NCBI GenBank assembly: GCA_964545475.1
Contig: CAZJGG010000038.1
Coordinates: 1 to 30,116 of the forward strand
Reading direction: 5' to 3'
Length of the DNA stretch: 30,116 nt
Source of the DNA: CAZJGG01 sp964545475
GTDB taxonomy: Bacteria > Bacillota > Clostridia > Lachnospirales > JAISER01
Position 1 is the first letter of the stretch. Every line of letters starts with the position of its first letter. The position numbers were made by a program, and so were the translations under genes. Of this stretch, positions 1 to 8,300 are shown piece after piece. The notes beneath the pieces were generated by a model. The model had not been told where the DNA came from. It saw only the letters and a list, made by a program, of their open reading frames with translations, and did not search any database.

Positions 1-75
1 TCGCTCAAGGTAATGACAGAATTTTTTTATGGGATAATTTACTGCTTTCTCAATAAAGGAGAAATAAGAACTTGA
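1..75 (+). CDS. 3' end of an upstream gene (partial), unknown product
   Basis: Frame 1 is open from the window edge to a TGA at 73-75 and gives 24 residues ending in NKGEIRT. The TGA shares its A with the ATG of the next gene (TGATG at 73-77), the classic arrangement of translationally coupled genes. That is the main reason to treat it as a real gene end. The piece is too short to assign a family, and a chance open frame of this length in AT-rich DNA is possible. If real, it is the first visible member of the sugar-phosphate operon. Confidence 0.4.
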   Translation, partial: SLKVMTEFFYGIIYCFLNKGEIRT

Positions 76-2339
76 TGAACAGCTTAAATTTGGGCTCTAA
101 AAAATACAACTACGGAAGCTACAGACGAGAATCGTTTTTAGGATATAATTTATACAGCCGCTTTGAATATGCTGATTTTTTGGTTGAATACAACTCGGAC
201 ACTTTTTGCTTTCAAGATAAATATTTGGAAGCTTTTTTTACAGGCAAGCAAGGTTTTTCCAAGGATTATGATTCATATAAAGAAGCTGTACATAAGTTTT
301 TAATTGTATATGAAAGCATTTGGAATTCATCTTTAGAAAATCTGTATGATGCTTTGCACCTAATTCGCCTTAAATATTATTACGAAAAAGAAATGCTTGA
401 ATTGCGTAACCAAAAGCTTTTAACCAATAAAAATTCTACTCTCCCACCGCTTTACAAAGACTTAAATCAAGAAAAATTTTTAGATGTGCTTTGCAGCACA
501 AAAAAATCAGTGCTAATTGCTGTAGGTGGATATGAAAATTTGCCCATTGCCATACATAAAGCTCAAGAATTACAGAGTAAAGGGATTCAAATTTTTTTCC
601 TTGTTAAAGAGAATATAAACTCACCTTTAGCAACAAAAAATGATTTTCAAATACTTTTGGAAAGCGAAAAATCAAGTCTTAAGCTGGAGGATATTAAACT
701 TATAGCCGAATATACACCGGGACGGGGCATTGATTACTCCAAAATCCAATATTCAAAAAAGCTTGCAGATGCCTTGCAAAAACAAGAATTATTCCTTCTC
801 GGTTTTGGCGAAGATGTTTTAATGTCGGTTCACGACTTAACAATACCTGCTTTTGTTTACAGCAAAAACAGAGGGTACTACCCAAAGGCGATATTAGGAG
901 TTTATTCAGAGGACGTACAAGCAGGAGTTTATATTCCTCCGCTATTTTCTATATTTCCCTTTGTTCCCATTGTGGAAAAAAGCAAATGTACATATTTGCA
1001 AATGGCAAGGTTTAATAACTCATCAGCCCCATTAGATGAGGAACTTTTAAAGAGCAACTTACCCCAAGCTTTATTAAAAAAAGGGATTACATTATTATCA
1101 CGTTATTACGATTACGATAAATGCGACTTTACTTCTTTCCCTGTTATGTCAAATGAATTTCAAAACGGCGTAAGGGTAGATGGGGTTGTTTTTGAAAAAT
1201 GCCAAGCCGCTGCCATTAACCAAATTTATGACTACCGGAATCTATCGTTTGAAGAGTACCTTAAAAGCAATGGCTTAATGCGAGATGAAGCCATAATATC
1301 AAACTTTATGTTTTTTATCACGGCTACGCTTGTTAATAAATATAACTTGTTAAACAAGGACAGACCATTTGAAAAAATGTCACACCATTACCACCACATG
1401 GATTACCAAAAAACAAAAGCAGTGGAAACCTTTCCGCTATATAACAAACCATGTATTGCCCATATGAGGGATAATACTTTTAGAATATTCCGCCACCAAC
1501 TATCGGCTGGCCAATTAAAAATATATGATATGGTTTTTGCTTGGGAGCAAAAGCATGTTAACAGCACATTACATCAAGAAGAAGTGCTGGTGTACACGCC
1601 ATATCAAAAAAGAGAAGAAATGCCGGATATATCTTTGCCAAACAGAGAAATCGTTGGCAGCAACCGCATAAACCTTGTGTTTGTCGGGCAGGAAATTATT
1701 TGCATACGCAATGGCGATGTGCTTTTACCGCCTTTTGGCGTTGCTGTATCACTTCAAGAGGAAATAGGCTTGGAGCTTGTGAAGAAATTAAGGCTTACGC
1801 TTTTAGCGGACGGCTACTATAAAGTTGATGATATTCCTTTCACGCTGAAATTATCCCCTCCAACCCAGTTTTCTAAGGAGGAGTGGGAAGATGTTCAGTG
1901 GGTATACGGAGGAGGAATGTTTTTAATAGACAATACAATTGCTGTTACAGACACCCCGGAAGGGCTTGCCAAAAGCCTAGGAAAAGAGGGTTGGTTTTCT
2001 CCGCTGGGGCTTCAAACCCAGGAAAGCAATATTTTTGAAAGTTTACGGCATCCCCGAACAGCCCTAGGCATTACCAAAGAAAATCATTTTTTTATTATGG
2101 TTTTCTCAGGGAGAAGCAAGCTAAGCGCCGGTGCTGATTATAAAGAAATGTGTACAGTTGCCCGTCAACTGTTAGGTGATAATATTAAGCAAATGATAAA
2201 CGTAGACGGCGGAGCATCTTCTTTTATGGCATTGTGTGATAATCAATCGGTTTATACACTAAGTGAACCTTGTGCTTCAAACGACACCTGTGCCGGATGT
2301 TTACGCCAAGTCCCTAGTTTTTTAAGTATAAGTTTTTGA
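75..2339 (+). CDS. Two-part protein with C-terminal phosphodiester glycosidase (NAGPA-type) domain
   Basis: The last ~200 residues carry the marks of the phosphodiester glycosidase family: an RTALGI motif and the INVDGGASSFMAL motif (LDGGGSS-type in relatives). Family members remove a sugar from a sugar-1-phosphodiester; the animal relative uncovers GlcNAc-1-phosphate on glycoproteins. The first ~500 residues match no family I recognise. They include a Rossmann-like stretch near residues 140-165 (VLIAVGGYENLP) and a histidine cluster (HHYHHMDY) near residue 435. I see no signal peptide or membrane segment, so a cytoplasmic location is inferred, unusual for this family. An alternative TTG start at 72 gives one more residue and is better spaced from AAGGAG at 56-61. 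ATG at 75 was chosen because it overlaps the preceding stop as TGATG. The C-terminus is cysteine-rich (CASNDTCAGC). It heads an operon with a nucleotidyltransferase-mutase fusion and a HAD phosphatase. Confidence 0.75.
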   Translation: MNSLNLGSKKYNYGSYRRESFLGYNLYSRFEYADFLVEYNSDTFCFQDKYLEAFFTGKQGFSKDYDSYKEAVHKFLIVYESIWNSSLENLYDALHLIRLKYYYEKEMLELRNQKLLTNKNSTLPPLYKDLNQEKFLDVLCSTKKSVLIAVGGYENLPIAIHKAQELQSKGIQIFFLVKENINSPLATKNDFQILLESEKSSLKLEDIKLIAEYTPGRGIDYSKIQYSKKLADALQKQELFLLGFGEDVLMSVHDLTIPAFVYSKNRGYYPKAILGVYSEDVQAGVYIPPLFSIFPFVPIVEKSKCTYLQMARFNNSSAPLDEELLKSNLPQALLKKGITLLSRYYDYDKCDFTSFPVMSNEFQNGVRVDGVVFEKCQAAAINQIYDYRNLSFEEYLKSNGLMRDEAIISNFMFFITATLVNKYNLLNKDRPFEKMSHHYHHMDYQKTKAVETFPLYNKPCIAHMRDNTFRIFRHQLSAGQLKIYDMVFAWEQKHVNSTLHQEEVLVYTPYQKREEMPDISLPNREIVGSNRINLVFVGQEIICIRNGDVLLPPFGVAVSLQEEIGLELVKKLRLTLLADGYYKVDDIPFTLKLSPPTQFSKEEWEDVQWVYGGGMFLIDNTIAVTDTPEGLAKSLGKEGWFSPLGLQTQESNIFESLRHPRTALGITKENHFFIMVFSGRSKLSAGADYKEMCTVARQLLGDNIKQMINVDGGASSFMALCDNQSVYTLSEPCASNDTCAGCLRQVPSFLSISF

Positions 2340-2375
2340 TTTGAAATTGAAATTGATATATAAAGGAGCATTAGA

Positions 2376-4523
2376 ATGAAAGCAGTTGTTTTAGCAGCAG
2401 GAAAAGGAGAAAGACTCAACGACACACAAGAACATCTCCCCAAAGTAATAAACCCCATTTTGGGAAAGCCAATGCTGCAATATGTTTTGGATAATTTAAG
2501 CTTTATCCCCCAAGAGGATATTTCAATTGTTGTGGGCTATAAAAAAGAGCTTGTAAAGGAAACTGTTGGCGGAAATTATCAATATCCTGTTCAACAGGAG
2601 CAGCTTGGAACAGGCCACGCCGTTATGGCAGCTATTTCTCAGCTTAATGACCCAAGTGATGATGTGTTAATCTGCTACGGAGATATGCCTTTGATTTCCC
2701 GTGCCACATATCAAGGCATTTTGAATGAACACAAAAAATCTGAGGCTGATTGCACAATACTTACTGCCATTGCACCAAATTCAGGGCTTCCATATGGTCG
2801 TGTTATTAGCAATCAAGGGAACTTTGAAGGAATTGTAGAGTATAAAGACTGCACACCTCAACAGAAAAAAATTGCTGAAATGAATGTAGGCATTTATGTG
2901 TTTAAGGTGCATGTTCTGCTTAAAATGCTTGACCAATTGGAGAAAAACACGTCAGGCGAATATTTTTTAACAAATATCCCTAGGTTAATGAACGGCACTC
3001 ATAAATTAAACGTTTATACCATTTACAATTCCAACGAAATTTACGGTATTGATACATTAGAGGATTTGGAATTTTGCCAGCAGATTTTAAAACACTGGCA
3101 ATCAGTTGCAAAAGAATCTGGAGCTCGCTGGTTTGGTACAGGGGGCTGGAGAGCCTTAATTGGCGAGGAATTTACTAAGCAAAACGTTCGCATTTTGTCT
3201 CAAGCAATTGTTGATGATATGAAAGCTAAAAACTGGAACGAAATAGTAATTGGGTATGACCGAAGATTTCTTTCTGACAAAGCTGCTTGTTGGGTTGCAG
3301 AAGTTTTTGCAGCGAACAACATAACGGTATATTTTATCGGGCGTATTGCGCCTACCCCTATGGTAATGTTTTCTGTTAAAAATGCGGCAACTAAATACGG
3401 GCTTGCCGTTACTGCAAGCCACAACCCGGCAGATTACAACGGAATTAAAGTGTTTATCGAAGGTGGTCAAGATGCACCTAAAGAAGTTACTGATGCTTTT
3501 GAAAGAATAATCGCCCAAGGTGTTTCTGTTGCGTCAATTGACTTTGAGCAAGGCGTAAGAGAGGGTAAAATAAGGGTTATCGACCCTAATAACGAATATG
3601 TAGACAGTATAATTTCTTCGGTAGATATGAAAGCCATTAGAGAACGTGGTCTGCGGATTTTGCTAGACCCTATGTTTGGCGTTTCCAAAGTGGCTTTGCA
3701 AGCAGTGTTAATCACCGCTCGTTGCGAGGTAGATGTTATCCACGAACAACACGACACACTGTTTGGCGGAAGGCTTCCATCTCCAACGTCCGATATGTTG
3801 GCACGCCTTAAAGGCATGGTATGCGAAAAAGGTTATGATTTGGGAATCGGGACAGACGGTGATGCCGACAGAATTGGCATTGTTGATAACAAAGGCAATT
3901 TTATTCACCCAAACCAAATTTTAACCATGTTATACTATTATTTGCTCTCTTTTAAGAATTTTAAAGGGGATTGTGTGCGCAACATCGCCACTACCCATAT
4001 ATTAGATAAAATTGCCACTGCATTCGGGCAGATATGTCATGAAGTGCCTGTAGGCTTTAAAAACATATCTTCAAAAATGGAGGAAACTCAAGCTGTAATC
4101 GGGGGAGAATCCAGCGGAGGTCTTACAATTAAAGGGCATATTAAGGGAAAAGACGGAATTTTTGCTTCTGCCCTAATTGTTGAAATGATAAGTATAACCG
4201 GCAAAAACATACCAGAACTATTAAAGGAAATTGAAGAAAAGTTTGGAAGCGCATATATGCAGGAATTAGACTTTAGTTTCTCTTATGAAAAGAAAGCAGA
4301 ACTTCTCGCACTACTTTTTGAGCATAAAAGGCTGCCCGATTTTGGTATAAATGTTCAAAAAGTAAGTTATGTTGACGGCTGTAAAGTATATTTTGAGAAT
4401 GGCGGTTGGATTATCGCTCGTTTTTCAGGAACAGAGCCTTTAATTAGAATATTCTGCGAAATGCCGACTCAAAATGAAGCACAGCATATTTCAAAGATAA
4501 TGTGCGATTTCTTAGGGTTATAG
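2376..4523 (+). CDS. Fused GlmU-like nucleotidyltransferase and GlmM/PGM-like phosphohexomutase
   Basis: Residues 1-230 form a sugar-1-phosphate nucleotidyltransferase with the signature LAAGKGERL (R13), P22-K23, EQLGTGHAV and YGDMPLIS, all close to the uridylyltransferase half of GlmU. After a short linker, residues ~248-715 form a complete alpha-D-phosphohexomutase. It has TASHNP (phosphoserine S348), metal-binding DGDADR (D494, D496, D498), sugar-binding GGESSGG (E578) and phosphate-binding RFSGTEP (R682). One polypeptide could therefore convert hexose-6-P to hexose-1-P and then to a UDP-sugar. The left-handed beta-helix acetyltransferase half of GlmU is absent, so if the sugar is GlcNAc it must arrive already acetylated; a glucose route is equally possible. 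ATG at 2376 has AAAGGAG at 2362-2368. It lies 36 bp after the glycosidase gene and 24 bp before the HAD gene, all one operon. Confidence 0.88.
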   Translation: MKAVVLAAGKGERLNDTQEHLPKVINPILGKPMLQYVLDNLSFIPQEDISIVVGYKKELVKETVGGNYQYPVQQEQLGTGHAVMAAISQLNDPSDDVLICYGDMPLISRATYQGILNEHKKSEADCTILTAIAPNSGLPYGRVISNQGNFEGIVEYKDCTPQQKKIAEMNVGIYVFKVHVLLKMLDQLEKNTSGEYFLTNIPRLMNGTHKLNVYTIYNSNEIYGIDTLEDLEFCQQILKHWQSVAKESGARWFGTGGWRALIGEEFTKQNVRILSQAIVDDMKAKNWNEIVIGYDRRFLSDKAACWVAEVFAANNITVYFIGRIAPTPMVMFSVKNAATKYGLAVTASHNPADYNGIKVFIEGGQDAPKEVTDAFERIIAQGVSVASIDFEQGVREGKIRVIDPNNEYVDSIISSVDMKAIRERGLRILLDPMFGVSKVALQAVLITARCEVDVIHEQHDTLFGGRLPSPTSDMLARLKGMVCEKGYDLGIGTDGDADRIGIVDNKGNFIHPNQILTMLYYYLLSFKNFKGDCVRNIATTHILDKIATAFGQICHEVPVGFKNISSKMEETQAVIGGESSGGLTIKGHIKGKDGIFASALIVEMISITGKNIPELLKEIEEKFGSAYMQELDFSFSYEKKAELLALLFEHKRLPDFGINVQKVSYVDGCKVYFENGGWIIARFSGTEPLIRIFCEMPTQNEAQHISKIMCDFLGL

Positions 4524-4547
4524 TAGACAGAGAAAGGAAATACATAT

Positions 4548-5159
4548 ATGTCCATTCAAAATTTGGTTTTCGATATGGGTAATGTTCTGATATTATTTTC
4601 CCCCATGCACTATATTAAAAAGTTCAGCCTGTCTGTAAGTGATGAAATTATGCTGCTAAACAATGTTTTCCGCAGTGTTGAGTGGCTTCGCTTAGACCAC
4701 GGCACAATAGATGAAGAAGAAGCTATAAGCATATGCTGCCAACGCCTTCCAAGCCACTTGCACCAGCCGGCACGAAGTATTATAGAACGCTGGTGTGATG
4801 ACATCCCTCCTATTGAGGGCATGGAGGAACTGGTTAAACAGGCAAAACAAGCAGGATACTCCATTTATCTTCTTTCTAATACAAGCAAACGCTTCCATCA
4901 GTTTAGACGTCATATCAGTGTTTTAAAATATTTTGACGGAGAATTTATAAGCGCTGACTGGAAGCTTCTAAAGCCTGATCCACAAATTTATCGTGAGTTT
5001 TGCAAACATTTTGAGCTTGACCCTGCTAAGTGCTTATTTATTGATGACATTCCATCTAATATTTACGGGGCTAAAATGGTGGGAATGAACGGAATTGTTT
5101 TTCATGGCGACGTCTTGGCTCTGAAAGAAAGCCTAAAAACCAGCGGTATCAATATATGA
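4548..5159 (+). CDS. HAD-family phosphatase, YihX-like (hexose-1-phosphate phosphatase candidate)
   Basis: This 203-residue HAD hydrolase has all four motifs: FDMGN (nucleophile D9), LLSNTS (S110), K142 in LKPDP, and FIDD (D166, D167). Motif I reads D-x-G in place of D-x-D. That, with the LSNT motif, the cap of about 80 residues and the length, closely resembles E. coli YihX, an alpha-D-glucose-1-phosphate phosphatase of 199 residues. A role in releasing phosphate from hexose-1-phosphate therefore fits well beside the preceding mutase-nucleotidyltransferase. Substrate is inferred, since HAD enzymes are often promiscuous. ATG at 4548 follows AAAGG at 4533-4537. The stop codon lies in the loop of the operon terminator. 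Confidence 0.85.
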   Translation: MSIQNLVFDMGNVLILFSPMHYIKKFSLSVSDEIMLLNNVFRSVEWLRLDHGTIDEEEAISICCQRLPSHLHQPARSIIERWCDDIPPIEGMEELVKQAKQAGYSIYLLSNTSKRFHQFRRHISVLKYFDGEFISADWKLLKPDPQIYREFCKHFELDPAKCLFIDDIPSNIYGAKMVGMNGIVFHGDVLALKESLKTSGINI

Positions 5160-5178
5160 TACCGCTGGTTTTATTTTT
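5137..5178 (+). terminator. Rho-independent terminator of the sugar-phosphate operon
   Basis: A perfect 14 bp stem (5137-5150 with 5158-5171, core CCAGCGGTATC) closes a 7-nt loop and runs into TTTTATTTTT. The left arm is coding sequence for the end of the HAD protein, and its TGA stop lies at the loop boundary. Confidence 0.85.
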
Positions 5179-5230
5179 ACTAGTTTTTCCTTTGGAAGAT
5201 TTTTTGCCAGATTGCTCCATATCAGAAAAT

Positions 5231-5259
5231 TTAAGAAAATTATTTAGTGCAGATATTAT
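5231..5259 (+). promoter_or_regulatory. Possible sigma-A promoter for the first LRR gene
   Basis: TTAAGA (5231-5236), a 17 bp spacer and TATTAT (5254-5259) match the consensus at 4 of 6 and 5 of 6 positions. They lie in the 207 bp leader between the terminator and the LRR gene. The region is very AT-rich, so chance matches are likely. I see no recognisable riboswitch in the leader. Confidence 0.25.
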
Positions 5260-5386
5260 AAATTTATATACAAAATTTATACATAGTTAAGTAATTATGT
5301 AAATGAAATGGTTAAAAAAGACGATAGATATTATACGAGGATAGTAGATGATTTTTTATATTGCATTAAAAAAGGGGTGTTTTAGA

Positions 5387-8300
5387 ATGAAAAAAATGAT
5401 TACAGTATTTTTGACATTACTGACGATGCTGATTTTGTTTATAACTCCAGCCTATGGGGAGGAGGGGTATGACACAGAAGAATATTACCAGGGCGACGTA
5501 GAAATTATTAACGTTATGATTCAAAACAACGGTTTGCCGGCAACAAAAAATTCTCCAGAAAGCTGGATTAACAGTGGTCTAGTAAATTGGAGTTATGGTT
5601 TTGAAAGCCCAAAAAGGATTACACACCTTAATATTAGTGACAAAGGCTTAACAGACACTCTTGATGTCTCTGGGCTCACTGAGTTAACATCACTTAGTTG
5701 CAGTTCAAACGATTTGACAGGGCTAAATATTTCAGGGCTTACTAATTTGGTGTCAATAGACTGCTTTGCAAACAAACTGACATATCTTGATGTTAGTATG
5801 CAAAGTGCCTTACAAGTCTTACACTGTGGAGGCAACGAATTGCAAACCCTTAATGTTTCCGGGCTTGCTAATTTAGAGTATTTGAGTTGCAGTGGTAACC
5901 AACTGCAAACCCTTGATATTTCTGGGCTAACTAACCTAGAAACATTAGATTGCAGCGCTGGTCAAATGCAAACTCTTGACTTTACAGGGCTTACTAATTT
6001 GAAGAATATAACTTGCGGCAACGGAAAATTAACTGCACTTGACGTTTCCATGCTTCCTAATTTGCAATCGCTCGTATGCGCAGGAGACTCATTAACAAGG
6101 TTGGAGCTAACCGATACAAAGTCATTAACTGTTAACTCCGCCGCTATTGCTGATGATTTTCAGTACTCAGCTTCTTTATATAACTTTAACTATGAAACCC
6201 TTGAAGCAAGCGTTATTGCATATCCTACTGAATTTTTCAGTCATTGGCTGCTTGGAACAGGCGAAGTAGTTAAGGAACTTGTATACACATTTACAATTAA
6301 CAGCGATATTGAATTAACTCCTGTTTTTTATGACCCAAGTGACGTTGCTGTAATTAACTCAATAATCCAAAACAACGGCTTATATGCAAGCGAAGATTCA
6401 CCGGAAAACTGGGGAGATTTTGTAACTTGGGATAATAGCACGAACACCTCCAGAAGGATTACAAGCCTTAACTTAGCCCAAAAGGCTTTGACGGGTACAC
6501 TTAATGTTTCTGGGCTAACGGAGTTACAATCCCTGTATTGCAGTCAAAACGCTCTCACAGGGCTTGATATTTCCGGGCTTACAAATTTGCAAGCGGTAGA
6601 CTCCTCAGGAATCCCGGTAACGAGCTTAAAGATTAGCGAAACAATGTCATACACTGTTGTTGGTGCTGATGAAAATGCAGTTTCTTTATATCAATTTGAC
6701 TATGCAACGCTTCAAGTAACCCTTAAAGCATATCCTGCTGAATATTTCAGCCATTGGCAGCTTGGCACAGGCGAAGAAATTGAGGGTTCAACATACACTT
6801 TTGCAATAAACACAAACATTGAATTAACTCCTATTTTTGACTATGCAGACAATTTCAGCCCGGAGGATGTTTCTGTAATTAACTCAATAATTATGAACAA
6901 CGGCTTAGTGGCATCAATAAATGATCCCCGAAACTGGGATTTTGTAAAATGGGATAAAGGAACGCCTAAAAGGATTGTAGCATTTAACCCTTCAGACAAA
7001 TTGATAAAAGGCGCACTTGATCTTAGAGGGCTTACAATGCTTGAAACTATGGATTGCAGTAACAACTATATAACTTCAATAGACCTTTCAGGGCTACCCA
7101 AATTTAAAGAACTGTATTGCTCAAGCAATCGAATAAGCAGTTTAATGCTGCCGGATGGTAATTCTTATATGGTAAATAACGCCTCCGAATGTTTTATTTA
7201 CTTGGATCAATTTAACTATAAAACACGTGAGGTAGTTCTTTCGGCAGAGCCAGCAGATGAATTCATTCGCTGGGATATTAAAACTGGAGGAAGTACTGAT
7301 AAAAACCCTTACACCTTTGTTATAAACGGACATGTGGAGCTGACCCCTGTTTTTAAAGATATATTTCTTTCATACAGCAGAGAAGATATTGAAGTGATTA
7401 ACACAATAATTAAAAATAATGGTTTGATGGAACATACAAATTCACCTCGTGGATGGGAATTTGTATGCTGGGACGAAAGTTACCCTAAAAGAGTTGTTTC
7501 GCTTGAACTTACGCAGAGAGAGCTTATAGGTGTGCTTGATGTTTCGGGACTTGCTAAGTTAGATCATTTAAGCTGTGAAGGCAATCCGCTTTCTGGGCTT
7601 AAACTGCCCGGTGGACATTCTTATAAAATAAATAACGCCGCAGATTGCCGGGTTTATTTGGAGGAGTTTCAATATAAAACACGTGAGGCATCTGTTTTGG
7701 TTGAAGTCGAAGATGAAGATTTCGTCTATTGGAAGCTTGGCACAGGCAATACTATAGCGGAAAACCCATATAGATTTGTTGTAANNNNNNNNNNNNNNNN
7801 NNNNNNNNNNNNNNNNNNNNNNNNNNNNNNNNNNNNNNNNNNNNNNNNNNNNNNNNNNNNNNNNNNNNNNNNNNNNNNNNNNNNTGGAAGCTTGGCACAG
7901 GCAATACTATAGCGGAAAACCCATATAGATTTGTTGTAAGCGGAAACATTGAGTTAACCCCTGTTTTAAAAGATGTTTTTCTTTCATATAGTAAAGATGA
8001 CATTAACGTAATTAATGCAATAATCCAAAATAACGGCTTAAAGGCAACAAAAAATGCAGCCAGAAACTGGGATTTTGTATGCTGGGACGACAGCAAGCCC
8101 AGAAGGGTTAATTCGCTTGATCTTGTTCATAGGGAATTGACCGGTGTGCTTGATGTTTCTGGGCTTTCAAAGTTAGATTATTTAAATTGTGAAGAAAACC
8201 CTCTTTCCGGGCTTAAACTTTCCGGCGGAAATTCCTACAAAATAAACAACGCTTCTGATGCTTATGCCTTTTTACAGGAATTTGACTATAAAACACGTGA

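Noticed and set aside
3156..3518. 120-residue open frame on the minus strand within the mutase fusion
   Set aside because: Shadow of the conserved mutase coding sequence, with no domain or ribosome site.
5180..5386. Riboswitch or cyclic-di-GMP sensor in LRR gene leaders
   Set aside because: I looked for the conserved core motifs in the leaders of both LRR genes and in the spacer before the receptor and found none.
7885..8136. Treating the first LRR gene as two genes, the second starting at ATG 8137
   Set aside because: The frame is open back to the gap, 8137 is in the middle of a module with no ribosome site, and collapsing the duplicated 55 bp plus Ns joins both parts in frame.
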